Counted from the first letter of the stretch, positions 46,354-55,727 are shown. The stretch: DNA of 64,000 nucleotides from Bacillota bacterium (GCA_023421505.1 JAEZTJ010000053.1:1-64000); one strand, 5' to 3'. Numbers and translations are program-made. The notes: generated by a model from the letters alone, not told the origin.

Positions 46354-47370
46354 ATGAAACAAAATATGATAGAATGGGTAGACACCATGATAAAATCCCC
46401 AATTAAAAAAGCAATGCCGATACTTTCATTTCCGGCAATACAATTAATGGGTATTACAGTGAATGAATTAATATCAAACAGTGACCTTCAGGCAGAGGGA
46501 ATGCGTTTGGTTGCGGAAAGAATTGATTCATCAGCCGCTGTTAGCCTTATGGATTTATCAGTTGAAGCGGAATGCTTTGGTTCTACAATACGTTTTTCTG
46601 ATGATGAAGTTCCTACAGTAATTGGAAGTATTATTTCTACGGAAGAAGAAGCTGATGCACTTACTATTCCTTCTATAGGAACAGGTCGTACCGCAATCTA
46701 TATTAATGCAATGGAAAAGGCAGTAAAAACTATTACTGACCGCCCTATATTTGCTGGTGTCATTGGTCCTTTTTCACTGGCAGGACGTCTGATGGATGTA
46801 TCAGAGGCAATGGTTTATTGTTATGACGAACCGGACATGGTTCATACCGTATTAGAAAAAACTACTGCATTTATTATAGAATATTGTAAAGCTTACAAAA
46901 ATGTCGGAGCAAATGGAGTAGTAATTGCAGAACCTTTAGCAGGTCTATTATCTCCTTCCCTTTCAGAAGAATTTTCAGCTGAATATATCAAAAAAATAGT
47001 AAATGCTATTCAGGACGATTCTTTTATAGTTATTTACCATAATTGCGGAAACAGTACAATACGTACAATTGATTCAATTATTACAAATGGATGTCCAGTT
47101 TTGCACTTTGGAAATGCAATAGATATGTCGGAAATGTTGACTCATATTCCGGAAAATATCATGGTAATGGGTAACGTTGACCCAGCCGGCGTAATTAAAA
47201 ATGGTACACCTGAAGCTGTTAGAGAAACCACCTTATCGATTATGGAAACTTGCTGTAGATATCCAAACTTTGTAATATCATCTGGTTGTGATATTCCTCC
47301 CATGTCAAAATGGGAAAATATAGATGCCTTTTTCCAGGCAGTAAAAGATTTTTATAATAAAAACGATTAA
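46354..47370 (+). CDS. uroporphyrinogen decarboxylase-family methyltransferase (MtaA/CmuA-like)
   Basis: 338 residues of the UroD barrel family. IYHNCGN and SSGCDIPP match the His-x-Cys...Cys zinc site of MtaA/MtbA/CmuA-type corrinoid:thiol methyltransferases rather than true heme-pathway UroD. Such proteins move methyl groups from corrinoid proteins in methylotrophic or O-demethylating anaerobes. No corrinoid protein or other heme gene is adjacent, so the partner is elsewhere. Ribosome site AAGGAG. Confidence 0.8.
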   Translation: MKQNMIEWVDTMIKSPIKKAMPILSFPAIQLMGITVNELISNSDLQAEGMRLVAERIDSSAAVSLMDLSVEAECFGSTIRFSDDEVPTVIGSIISTEEEADALTIPSIGTGRTAIYINAMEKAVKTITDRPIFAGVIGPFSLAGRLMDVSEAMVYCYDEPDMVHTVLEKTTAFIIEYCKAYKNVGANGVVIAEPLAGLLSPSLSEEFSAEYIKKIVNAIQDDSFIVIYHNCGNSTIRTIDSIITNGCPVLHFGNAIDMSEMLTHIPENIMVMGNVDPAGVIKNGTPEAVRETTLSIMETCCRYPNFVISSGCDIPPMSKWENIDAFFQAVKDFYNKND

Positions 47371-47608
47371 ATTACATCTGGGATTTAATTTCAATCTTGT
47401 AAAACTAAAAGGATATGGATAAAAATAATAATGAATTTATTTACCATTAAAGATTGTATTGAATAATAAATCATATATTAAATGTAAATAAAACGTATTA
47501 ATTATTTTACAGATAATACGAGGTGATATAACATGAATAAATACTGTTTTCTATATCTGAAATAGATTCTGTTTCAAATTTGGAAATTTTGACATAGTTG
47601 TAATTTTC

Positions 47609-48667
47609 CTATAATATCTCCTTTTCCCTCAACTTCACAACCTTAGCGGCACTACGGCGGCGGTCATCCTCGATCGCTGCATAGTGCTTTTTCGTCGTAT
47701 TAACATCCTTATGACCTAATACATCGGCTACAAGATAGATATCACCGGTTTCACGGTATAAGCTGGTGCCATAGGTACTACGGAGCTTATGAGGCGTAAT
47801 ATTCTTTAATTTTGTTACAGTGGAAGCATATTTTTTAACAAGGTTTTCAATGGAACGGACGTTCAGCCGCTTCATCTGTATAGAGAGAAAGAGAGCATTG
47901 GTATGTCCTTCACAGGGGATCAGCTTCTTACGTTCCTCCAAATAGGTAAGGAGTGCTTCTCTGACTTCTTCTCCAAAATATACAATAACCTCATAGCCGC
48001 CTTTTCTTCTTATCTTTATTCCGTTATTATCAAAGTCTACATCCGTTATATCCAAGCCGACGCATTCGGAGACACGTATTCCGGTGCCCAGTAAAAGCGT
48101 CATAAGAGCGAGGTCACGTACTCTGGTCTTTTCATGAAATTTCTGCTGTGCTTTGGTTAGATTTTCAGCAGTTTCTACCTCATCTAAAAGTCTGGCCACT
48201 TCATCTATCTCCAGTCGTATGATGGCCTTATCATGAAGCTTTGGAACATTGATTAAAGAAGCCGGGTTCGTAGAGATCATTTCCTTTTTAAAGTAGTAAT
48301 TATAAAAGCTTCTTAAGGATACCAGTTTACGTTTCTTACCGTTTTCTGTATTCAGCCTTTCTGTATCCTCTGATTTATAATAAGAGAGATACTCAAGGTA
48401 TTCTTCGATATCAACTGCTTTAATCTGATCAAGGATTTCTACCTTCAGCTCCGTAATAGGAGTGTTCTTAAGAGAGGGATTCTTATTCACTAAGAATTCA
48501 AAAAATACCCCAAAATCGTACGCATAGGCTATTCTTGTTCTGGAGGAGGTGGTAGGCTCTATTCCGCGAAAGAATTGTTTACAAAAGCCCGGAAGCAGCT
48601 CCAGCAACTTACGAAGCTTTTCCGTATTATCTATATTCACTTGCTCGTGGTAATTCTTTTCTGACAT
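47609..48667 (-). CDS. tyrosine recombinase/integrase (XerC/D-like)
   Basis: 352 residues with an N-terminal SAM-like core-binding domain and a C-terminal catalytic domain. Catalytic set: Arg in GTGIRVSE, Lys in RKGGYE, HKLRSTYG, GHKD and the nucleophile Tyr in KKHYAAI. The start is ATG 48667 behind GGAGG; the longer frame runs through the duplicated leader. It is convergent with the accessory array. The 238 bases between it and the UroD-like gene hold only a ten-codon frame with a good GAGGTG site (47534-47566), perhaps the stump of a gene. It may drive integration of the region or resolve chromosome dimers. Confidence 0.9.
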   Translation of the reverse strand: MSEKNYHEQVNIDNTEKLRKLLELLPGFCKQFFRGIEPTTSSRTRIAYAYDFGVFFEFLVNKNPSLKNTPITELKVEILDQIKAVDIEEYLEYLSYYKSEDTERLNTENGKKRKLVSLRSFYNYYFKKEMISTNPASLINVPKLHDKAIIRLEIDEVARLLDEVETAENLTKAQQKFHEKTRVRDLALMTLLLGTGIRVSECVGLDITDVDFDNNGIKIRRKGGYEVIVYFGEEVREALLTYLEERKKLIPCEGHTNALFLSIQMKRLNVRSIENLVKKYASTVTKLKNITPHKLRSTYGTSLYRETGDIYLVADVLGHKDVNTTKKHYAAIEDDRRRSAAKVVKLREKEIL

Positions 48668-48669
48668 AA

Positions 48670-48865
48670 TAACCTCCATCTGCCGCTTAAGCGGCATACT
48701 AATACTGTGAGCGAAAAGCACGCTTAGTGCTTTTTGCCGGTTGAAAAATGTACTTCTTTTCAACCTAGTAACCTCCATCTGCCGCTTAAGCGGTATACAA
48801 ATACTGAGCGAAAAGCACGCTTAGTGCTTTTTGCCGGTTGAAAAATGTACTTCCTTTCAACCTAA
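48670..48865 (-). repeat. tandem duplication of the integrase leader, three hairpins per copy
   Basis: 48670-48768 and 48769-48865 are near-identical (three substitutions, one 2-base deletion, one end difference). Each copy contains the palindrome GCCGCTTAAGC/GGC (48682-48695 in the first; last bases differ in the second), a stem of AAAAGCAC with GTGCTTTT (48714-48734) and a stem of GGTTGAAAA with TTTTCAACC (48739-48765). Each ends, on the minus strand, with a GGAGG site. It is the untranslated leader of the integrase gene and may also be a recombinase binding region. Confidence 0.8.
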
Positions 48866-48922
48866 CCTCCCTGCAGCTGATCGGCTACATTTTATACTAG
48901 CAGTACCTTCTTTTACTGAATT

Positions 48923-49639
48923 CTACTTCTTCCAGCCATCAATCTGGCTACTTGAAACCGCATGAAAAAGACGTTCACGAATACCTGGGCTCTCAGTTCC
49001 CAAGGTTTTAATCAGCTGCTTGATATATTCCCGCTTGGTATATCCATCCTCCGGACAGGTATTTTTAACCACCGGAAGATTGTATGCATTACGAAAGCCT
49101 TTAATCTCTGCCTCTTCGACATAGATCAGCGGACGAATCAAGGTAATATCTGCACGTTCTAAATATGTAACAGGAGAGAAGCAATGATATCTGCCCTCAT
49201 AGATTAAAGACATGAGCATTGTCTCTATTACATCATCATAATGATGCGCATAGGCTTCCTTATTACAGCCCAGCTCCTTTGCTTTTGTGTTAAAAGCGCC
49301 CTTACGCATCTTGGCACATAAGGAGCAGGGGTTACTTTCCTTTCTGTGCTGAAAAACAATTTCTGCAATATCTGTTTCTACAACAGTGTAATTTATATTC
49401 AGCTCATTACACAGGTTTTGAACTAAGGAAAAGTCCATATTCGGAAAGCCTGTTTTAACTGTGATTGCTTCAATTTCAAATTTTTTCGGATAAAACCGTC
49501 GAATTCCGGATAGGGCATAGAGCAGGGTTAGGCTGTCTTTTCCACCGGAGACACCTATTGCTACCTTATCACCATTCTCAAGCATTTGATAATCATCCAG
49601 GGCTTTTCGGGTATAGCTTAGTAATTGCTGTAGTTTCAT
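48923..49639 (-). CDS. ttcA: PP-loop ATPase, TtcA-like tRNA thiolation protein
   Basis: 238 residues. The PP-loop SGGKDS binds ATP. NPCSLCAKMRKG gives a CxxC pair and a later NTCPED cysteine completes a likely iron-sulfur site, as in TtcA, which makes 2-thiocytidine at tRNA position 32. C-terminal residues are typical (GYTKREYIKQLI). ATG 49639 is used; the track of coding extends 27 codons earlier without a site. Paralogous clostridial TtcA-like proteins of unknown target exist, so the exact substrate is uncertain. Confidence 0.78.
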   Translation of the reverse strand: MKLQQLLSYTRKALDDYQMLENGDKVAIGVSGGKDSLTLLYALSGIRRFYPKKFEIEAITVKTGFPNMDFSLVQNLCNELNINYTVVETDIAEIVFQHRKESNPCSLCAKMRKGAFNTKAKELGCNKEAYAHHYDDVIETMLMSLIYEGRYHCFSPVTYLERADITLIRPLIYVEEAEIKGFRNAYNLPVVKNTCPEDGYTKREYIKQLIKTLGTESPGIRERLFHAVSSSQIDGWKK

Positions 49640-49804
49640 TATAAAAATCTTACCTTTCGTACTTTTGTAATATCTGACATTATAACATATATTCTCTAAT
49701 ATGAAAACCTCTGCTGCCAACTATATTCCTTTTCAAGCTATACATAAAGTCACTCCGCAAGAGATTACCTTTGAAATATTTAGCAGTAGCTTTTACCACT
49801 TATG

Positions 49805-49846
49805 GCATTCTATTGTAATAGAATGCTTATTACGTATTATGTAATA
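49805..49846. promoter_or_regulatory. paired palindromes in the divergent ttcA/amidase spacer
   Basis: GCATTCTATT (49805-49814) pairs with AATAGAATGC (49817-49826), a perfect dyad. TATTAC (49828-49833) pairs with GTAATA (49841-49846) right after it. They lie in the 521-base spacer between divergent genes and may be operators or structured leader. The remainder of 49640-50160 is very AT-rich with no credible gene; an AGGAGGA site precedes the amidase. Confidence 0.4.
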
Positions 49847-50160
49847 CTTTTCATTCATCATCAATTCTCTTTCTTGCTTTTGTCGATCACGGTAGAACAC
49901 AATCGCCTTGCAAACTCTACTAAAGTAGAATTTACATTTTTATTGGTTTATCAGAATTTTTTTGAGAGCTTTATGTTACATAATATTAAATTTTTTCAAA
50001 TTTTTTCATATATTTTATCATATGACACATTTCTAACACGAATTAACATTATTGTAATAAATAGTTGTAGAAATACATCTAATATCAAGTAAGAACAACA
50101 AATTTTTCATACTACAAAGGAACCGTTGTAAAGAATTTTATAGGAGGACTGAAAACGGGA

Positions 50161-52878
50161 ATGATACAGTTTAAGAAGATAATAAAAGCTACTAATGATA
50201 AAAAAAGCCTAACGCGTCATATTAAAATGAAAATCGGTTTAATGATAATTACTTCTTTTTTTCTTGCAGGTATGCCGATCGATACTGCTGATGCAGTAAC
50301 CGGATTAAAAATATATAATTACACCACCAAAAAGACAACAACCTATATGGATAAACAGATTAAAGTAACCTTAAACGAAGCCACCATTGGTAGTTCTAAA
50401 TATCCTGGAATTTTAGTAAATGGTACCGCTTTACTTCCCTATTATGATATATTTGCTTCTTCATCGATTGCTGCAGATTGTAGCTATAGTGAAAAAACAG
50501 GTAATATCATGATTTCAAAGTACGGTAAGAAAATCGAGATGAAAATCGGCAGCAAGAATGCGAAGGTAAATGGTAAATCCTATACTATGCCGGTTGCTCC
50601 GGTAAAAGTAAAATATGTCTCAGCAAATACGGCAAAGGTACTAGTTCCATCAAGATTTGTTTCAGAAAATTTAGGACTTGGTTATACCTGGTATAGTAAT
50701 AAGAATACCGTAGCAATAACGAAATCTGCTATGCAGCTTTCCTATAACGGTGGAAAGAAATTTGATTATACCGGTGCAACAGGTAAGGTTACAATTGACG
50801 GTAAGAGTATTAACCTTGGCAAAACCCCCAGTATTATTATCGAAAACACTGCAATGCTTAGTGCCTATAAGGTTTTTGCATGTGCAGATATTGATGCTGA
50901 TTATACCTATAATAAATCCAACCAGAAGGTAACCCTTGTCCGGGATGGAAAAGTTCTTGAGATGACCATCGGAAGCAAAACAGCTTATTTAAATAAAAAA
51001 CCGCTGACCTTGAGTGCCGCTCCGATCTATGTCACTAATTATGAAACAAATACTTCTTACGTAATGGTTCCGGGTAGCATCACAGCTTCCAGCCTAGGTT
51101 TTAACTACAGCTGGAATAATACAACAAGAACCTCCATTATCACCTCGCGTAATGCTGCCGACTCGGAAGATAATTCCCAAAATGATACACCCGAAGCCCC
51201 TGAGTTGGGAGATTCCGGAGATATCAGTGAAACAGGCACAATATTAGGCCAATGGAGTGCTCCCGAAGCCTTGTATGGTATCAGTAACGGCACATATGAG
51301 ATAAATACCGGAGATAGCGTATTCAATCAAGCCATGATAAATTCGGTTACCCGTGATTACAATAATGCCAGAACGAATTCTGAGACCTACCTGCTTCAGG
51401 CCAGTTCTCCCTTCAGTAAGATTACATCAACAAAATCAGGTAACATAATTACACTAATATCAGAAAACACAAGCTGTATGGATCAGAATTATCCTTTCTA
51501 CGGTATTTCAAGTAACCTGATAAATAAAATTACTACGTACAATCAAGTTACGACCTCAAGTTCCAGAATTGACATTGAACTGCTGCAGGAGAACTGCCAG
51601 TATGATATTGCTTTATCCCCGGATAAACAGCAGTTATCTATTACCGTTTATACGAATGCATTAACCTCAGTAGCTGTGGGAACGAACGATACGGGCGATT
51701 ATCTCGTGTTAAATGGCATCAGCCCGCTTAACGCTTCGATCACGGAGATGCCCGGCCTTATCTATATTGACCTTCCTCATACGGTAAATTGTCTGGGGGA
51801 TTTGAATGTACCGCTTCAGGGTTCAAAATATATCAAACAATTATTTTCCACTAGTACTGTGGAAAAAACACAAATCGTTCTCTCCTTAAATGCCGGATAT
51901 CAATATTATAAGCAGGAGAACGGTAATCAGTTAACCTTATCCTTTCTACCTGGGAACGGTGGCATAAGTCAACCGGATTTACCGCCAGCCGCAGAGGATA
52001 CGAGTAAATACGAAATAACCCTTCCGAAGCCCGAAGGCGTTACCTCCTCAATGATTACGGATGAAGACTTTTATTTTAATCATTACTTTGTCGTAAAACT
52101 TCAGGGAGATTATACCAGTTTAATCAATACAAACAGCATTATCAATAACTCCAATACAGTAAGTAAGATAGATGTTTCTCTAGATAACAATGGAAATACC
52201 GTAATTAAAATCTCTACTACTAAATTACAGGGTTATCTGCTTACTTACGATAATGATAATATCTATATAGATATCGGAAATCCGAGAGATATTTATAAAA
52301 ATATCGTTGTACTTGACCCAGGTCATGGCGGATCTGCAACCGGTACCAGCAAGAATGGTATTTACGAAAAAGATATTAACTTTCAGATACTTTACACCAT
52401 AGGTAAGAAATATTTCAATCAGGATGCTTCAAAGCTTAAGGTTTATTACACGTTGACCTCTGATGTGGATATGACCTTAAATGATCGTGCTGCTTTTGCT
52501 TCCAAGGTTGGTGCGGATCTATTCGTAAGTCTTCATATGAATTCGGCACAGGGTGCTCCAAATGCTAAGGGTACAGAGGTATATTATTCACATAATAATA
52601 ATTCGCCTAATCAGGCTGGTTTAACCAGTGAGAAATTAGCTTCCTATTTTAACCAGAATATTGTTAATGCTCTGGGTTCGAATAACCGTGGGGTAAAAGA
52701 AAATGTCTTTGTAGTAATTAATATCAATACCGTTCCGGCTGTATTGATTGAGCTTGGCTTTTTATCTAATACCAGTGATTTTGCCATGATTATGGATGAA
52801 GCAAATCAGGAGATTACAGCTGAGACAATCTATAATACTTTATTAGAAGTATTTGAAGAATATCCTACAGGAAGATAG
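50161..52878 (+). CDS. secreted N-acetylmuramoyl-L-alanine amidase with stalk domains
   Basis: 905 residues. A signal peptide (hydrophobic IGLMIITSFFLAGMP, cleavage near residue 44) is followed by two copper-amine-oxidase-like stalk domains (about 60-180 and 195-325), a linker rich in Asp/Asn/Pro, AMIN-like beta domains (about 370-690) and an Amidase_3 catalytic domain. Zinc and catalytic residues: His722 (DPGHGG), Glu736 (YEKD), His792 (SLHMN) and Glu864 (ELGFL). It cleaves the stem peptide from peptidoglycan during wall remodelling or cell separation. Monocistronic, with a terminator downstream. Confidence 0.92.
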   Translation: MIQFKKIIKATNDKKSLTRHIKMKIGLMIITSFFLAGMPIDTADAVTGLKIYNYTTKKTTTYMDKQIKVTLNEATIGSSKYPGILVNGTALLPYYDIFASSSIAADCSYSEKTGNIMISKYGKKIEMKIGSKNAKVNGKSYTMPVAPVKVKYVSANTAKVLVPSRFVSENLGLGYTWYSNKNTVAITKSAMQLSYNGGKKFDYTGATGKVTIDGKSINLGKTPSIIIENTAMLSAYKVFACADIDADYTYNKSNQKVTLVRDGKVLEMTIGSKTAYLNKKPLTLSAAPIYVTNYETNTSYVMVPGSITASSLGFNYSWNNTTRTSIITSRNAADSEDNSQNDTPEAPELGDSGDISETGTILGQWSAPEALYGISNGTYEINTGDSVFNQAMINSVTRDYNNARTNSETYLLQASSPFSKITSTKSGNIITLISENTSCMDQNYPFYGISSNLINKITTYNQVTTSSSRIDIELLQENCQYDIALSPDKQQLSITVYTNALTSVAVGTNDTGDYLVLNGISPLNASITEMPGLIYIDLPHTVNCLGDLNVPLQGSKYIKQLFSTSTVEKTQIVLSLNAGYQYYKQENGNQLTLSFLPGNGGISQPDLPPAAEDTSKYEITLPKPEGVTSSMITDEDFYFNHYFVVKLQGDYTSLINTNSIINNSNTVSKIDVSLDNNGNTVIKISTTKLQGYLLTYDNDNIYIDIGNPRDIYKNIVVLDPGHGGSATGTSKNGIYEKDINFQILYTIGKKYFNQDASKLKVYYTLTSDVDMTLNDRAAFASKVGADLFVSLHMNSAQGAPNAKGTEVYYSHNNNSPNQAGLTSEKLASYFNQNIVNALGSNNRGVKENVFVVININTVPAVLIELGFLSNTSDFAMIMDEANQEITAETIYNTLLEVFEEYPTGR

Positions 52879-52891
52879 CCAATTTGACTAA

Positions 52892-52912
52892 GGATTAGGG
52901 TATGAAAGCCCT
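52892..52912 (+). repeat. fragment of the GGATTAG repeat family
   Basis: GGATTAGGG then a GAAAGCCC segment, 14 bases after the amidase stop. It resembles 12478-12490 and the sequence around 57625-57645. The mate CTAATCC arm is not present here, so it is a partial copy or chance. Confidence 0.3.
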
Positions 52913-53000
52913 TTACAAATTTAACACGTAAAATGAACACGCTTTCTCTTAATAAAGCTTGTGATATACGCAGCTTAAATTAGCATATACAGTAAAAAAC

Positions 53001-53044
53001 AAAAAGATGAAGTTTCCAGATAATGATAGGAGCTTCATCTTTTT
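53001..53044. terminator. bidirectional terminator between amidase and mntH
   Basis: AAAAAGATGAAG (53001-53012) pairs with CTTCATCTTTTT (53033-53044), with flanking A and T runs for both directions. Confidence 0.85.
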
Positions 53045-53105
53045 TAGCTTAATGAATTGATATATTTCATCACATTTAAGAATACAAATAGTATTAACAG
53101 TCGTC

Positions 53106-54413
53106 TTATACTGCATTTGTAAAGGTCAAATATAATAACAAAGCATTAGCCAGGATGATAACGGTCGAGATAACCCATCCCATAATATTTGTGATAGTTT
53201 TATTCTTCAGTGTGCCCATTAAATCCTTCCTTCTTGTTATTAGAAGCATCGGAATAATAGCAAAGGGTAGAATAAAGCTTAGCGTAACCTGACTAAATAC
53301 AAGTGCAAGCATGGGATTAACACCCAGAATAATAATAAGCATTGCCGGAAACATTGTAATTAACCGCGTTATATTATCATTGATTTTAAGACCTACAAAT
53401 CCCTGCATAATAGTTTGGCCTGCCATCGTTCCGACAGCAGAAGAGCTTAGTCCGGAGGATATTAGTGCAATACCAAAAGCACCGCTGCTGGCTGCACCCA
53501 GCAAAGGATACAAAGTCTGCTGCGCCTGTTCTATTGATTCAACAACAATCCCATTCCTATGGAATACGGCTGCCGATACAATTACCATAGCTGCATTGAT
53601 AATAAAAGCGGTATTCATTGCTATGATAATATCCATTCTCTCCATCTTTAAATATTTCTTTTTTTCCACTTCTGATAAATTCCTATTCCTATGCTGTACC
53701 AGCTTGGAATGCAGATAAATGACATGTGGCATTACCGTTGCACCAAGCATACCTACCGCAATTAATACGGCTTCTCCATTCGGTACAGAGGGAAGAAGAA
53801 TATGCAGTCCGACAGCTGACCAATCCGGTTTTGCAAGAAATAGCTCTAATGCATACGAGATACATATAATTGCTACCATGATTGATATAATCACTTCTAC
53901 AATTCTCTGTCCGTATTTTCCAAGATATACTATAAAAAATGTGATAACTGCTGTAAGCAATCCGGAATATGCCATAGGGATATGAAACAGTAGATAGAAG
54001 CCCAGCGTACTTCCAAGAAACTCTGCCAGATCTGTTGCCATTGCAGCTAACTCTGCAATGATCCAAAAGCACCAATTGGTTCTCCTTTTAAAGACCCTTC
54101 CGCACATTTCCGGAAGCGTATGACCGGTTGCAATCCCAAGCTTAGCAGACATCGTCTGTAAAAAGATCGCCATAAGATTACTCCATAAGATCACCCAGAG
54201 TAGCGTATAGTTAAACTTTGAACCTCCGCTGATATTTGTCGCAAAATTACCGGGATCAATATATGCAACGCTAACAACAAAAGCAGGGCCGAGAAATTTA
54301 AATAAGTTTTTTACCCTGCTTATCCTGCAAGCTTTCTTCTCCGTATTAATATTTCTTAATATTAAATGCTCAGACGTTGGGTTAATTGACTGAACATAAT
54401 TGTCATCCAACAT
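53106..54413 (-). CDS. mntH: Nramp-family divalent metal (manganese) transporter
   Basis: 435 residues with about 11 membrane helices. The metal-binding DPGN motif is in YIDPGNFATNI (helix 1), and helix 6 has the Met-containing MPHVIYLHS. These residues coordinate Mn2+ or Fe2+ in characterised Nramp proteins, which import metal with protons. The start has GAGGTG nine bases upstream. The upstream region has a DtxR/MntR-type inverted repeat and an MntR is encoded 6 kb away, so manganese-dependent repression is likely. Confidence 0.93.
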   Translation of the reverse strand: MLDDNYVQSINPTSEHLILRNINTEKKACRISRVKNLFKFLGPAFVVSVAYIDPGNFATNISGGSKFNYTLLWVILWSNLMAIFLQTMSAKLGIATGHTLPEMCGRVFKRRTNWCFWIIAELAAMATDLAEFLGSTLGFYLLFHIPMAYSGLLTAVITFFIVYLGKYGQRIVEVIISIMVAIICISYALELFLAKPDWSAVGLHILLPSVPNGEAVLIAVGMLGATVMPHVIYLHSKLVQHRNRNLSEVEKKKYLKMERMDIIIAMNTAFIINAAMVIVSAAVFHRNGIVVESIEQAQQTLYPLLGAASSGAFGIALISSGLSSSAVGTMAGQTIMQGFVGLKINDNITRLITMFPAMLIIILGVNPMLALVFSQVTLSFILPFAIIPMLLITRRKDLMGTLKNKTITNIMGWVISTVIILANALLLYLTFTNAV

Positions 54414-54544
54414 AATTTAGGCACCTCTTTTCCATATCATTCCTTTTATATATGTAAAAATGACTGGTTGAGCGATACTGTTACAGTAATTTTCTTTTTT
54501 GCTGACACCTAGCACTATAGTGCTGACGTTATCATAATCTACGG

Positions 54545-54589
54545 AAATTAGCCCAGCCTAATTTATATATCTAAGTTACATTATGTCAG
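54545..54589 (-). promoter_or_regulatory. mntH promoter with MntR/DtxR-type operator
   Basis: AAATTAGCCCAGCCTAATTT (54545-54564) is an inverted repeat of seven bases around a six-base centre. It shares TTAG-N3-AGCCTAA with the classical DtxR-family box. On the minus strand CTGACA (54589-54584) and TATAAA (54567-54562) form a promoter with a 16-base spacer whose -10 box overlaps the operator. A second dyad, AGCACTATAGTGCT (54511-54524), lies in the leader. Binding by the MntR encoded at 60529 is inferred. Confidence 0.55.
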
Positions 54590-54661
54590 TCGAATAGATT
54601 ATGTTACATTTTGCAGTCGACTTATTGTTATAAATCTTGAATTTAGCTAATAACATAACAT

Positions 54662-55051
54662 GCCTGCCCTTTGAATTAGTTTGTGCCGAGGATGACGCAG
54701 GCACAAACTTCCAAGTGTGAATTATTCTTATCAATAATTCACCCTAACGCCCATGCTTTTGGGCATAAATCCTAAAGAATAGCGTCTTTTGCTATTCTTA
54801 TAAAGGCTTGCATGTTCTTTGCAAGACTATTCACACTATACTTATATTTTTAAGTTTATTACCTTACCGAAAATTGAAAGCTGCTGCATAGGTTTTATAG
54901 TTTACAATCACTATTTTTTTAAAATTTCATATGATAACAGTAATAAATAAGAAGCTAGTATGAACAGTCTTGCAATGTTCATGCAGGCCCAAAGCCTTGC
55001 ATACGAGGCAATTTAATGCCCAAAAGGCATGAATTAATTCAAAGGGCTGGC
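54662..55051. repeat. 390-base multi-hairpin element bounded by inverted repeats
   Basis: GCCTGCCCTTTGAATTA (54662-54678) is mirrored 16 of 17 at 55035-55051. Inside, in order: GTTTGTGCC/GGCACAAAC (54679-54708), GTGAATTATT/AATAATTCAC (54717-54742), GCCCA/TGGGC (54749-54764) and AAGAATAGC/GCTATTCTT (54775-54799). Then comes TTGCATG...TTTGCAAGACTATTCACACTA (split; 54808-54839), whose end is mirrored at 54952-54974. Part recurs at 12488-12518. There is no coding frame. This fills most of the 669-base gap before the polysaccharide genes and is either a MITE-like repeat or a large structured leader RNA. Confidence 0.65.
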
Positions 55052-55082
55052 ATCTTAAGTTAGTTTGGGAGTTGATTCTCTC

Positions 55083-55727
55083 ATGAATAATTATGATAAG
55101 CTATATAACAGATATATAAAACGGATGATAGACTTTCCGATAGCACTGCTACTTATCATCGTCTTACTTCCTGTCTTTTTTATACTTTCTCTTATCATAA
55201 TGTTAAGCTCCGGGAGGCCGGTGCTATATATAGCCGAGCGGGGCGGTTATCATGGCAGAACCTTTAGAATCTACAAATTCCGAACCATGATTAAAAATGC
55301 AGATCAAGCAGGCGGTGGTACCTCAGCGTTAAATGATCAAAGAATAACAAAGGTAGGGAATATATTGCGCAAAACGAAGTTAGATGAGTTTCCGCAGCTT
55401 TTTAATATATTAAAAGGAGATATGAGCTTTGTTGGCCCCAGACCGGAGCTTATAAAATATACTGTCGGATATAGCAAAGAAGAATTGATCATTCTGGAGG
55501 TTCGCCCCGGTATAACCGATTTTAGCTCCTTAACGTTTATTAATCTGGATATCCTTGTAGGGGAAAGAAATGCAGATGAAGTCTATGAAAATGAGATCTT
55601 ACCTGTAAAAAACAAGCTTCGGATGAAATATGCTGAAACAGTATCCTTTCCTACCGATTGCCGACTACTGTGTATCACTGTCATTAAGGTACTTCAGAAG
55701 GCTTTTCATTATATCACTCATCGATAA
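55083..55727 (+). CDS. undecaprenyl-phosphate sugar-1-phosphate transferase
   Basis: 214 residues of the bacterial sugar transferase (RfbP/WbaP C-terminal) family. A single N-terminal membrane helix (FPIALLLIIVLLPVFFIL) precedes the cytoplasmic domain with the KFRTM motif, RKTKLDEFPQL and GDMSFVGPRPE. It starts repeat-unit assembly by placing a sugar phosphate on undecaprenyl phosphate. The start at ATG 55083 is preferred over TTG 55065. It is first in the polysaccharide gene set and follows the structured element. Confidence 0.9.
   Translation: MNNYDKLYNRYIKRMIDFPIALLLIIVLLPVFFILSLIIMLSSGRPVLYIAERGGYHGRTFRIYKFRTMIKNADQAGGGTSALNDQRITKVGNILRKTKLDEFPQLFNILKGDMSFVGPRPELIKYTVGYSKEELIILEVRPGITDFSSLTFINLDILVGERNADEVYENEILPVKNKLRMKYAETVSFPTDCRLLCITVIKVLQKAFHYITHR

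Noticed and set aside
30578..48667. Reading the accessory array as a chromosomal integron with attC sites
   Set aside because: The gaps lack the RYYYAAC...GTTRRRY core pairs, the recombinase has no recognisable IntI-specific insert, and it is convergent with, not divergent from, the array. The post-stop motif has AAC and GTT at the outer ends, unlike attC.
49802..50092. Open frame of 96 codons upstream of the amidase
   Set aside because: It begins within the palindrome at 49805, is Phe/Leu/Ile-rich from AT-rich DNA, has no ribosome site and resembles no family.
53311..53985. Frames antisense to mntH
   Set aside because: Mirror images of a hydrophobic membrane-protein gene; the mntH frame carries clear Nramp motifs.
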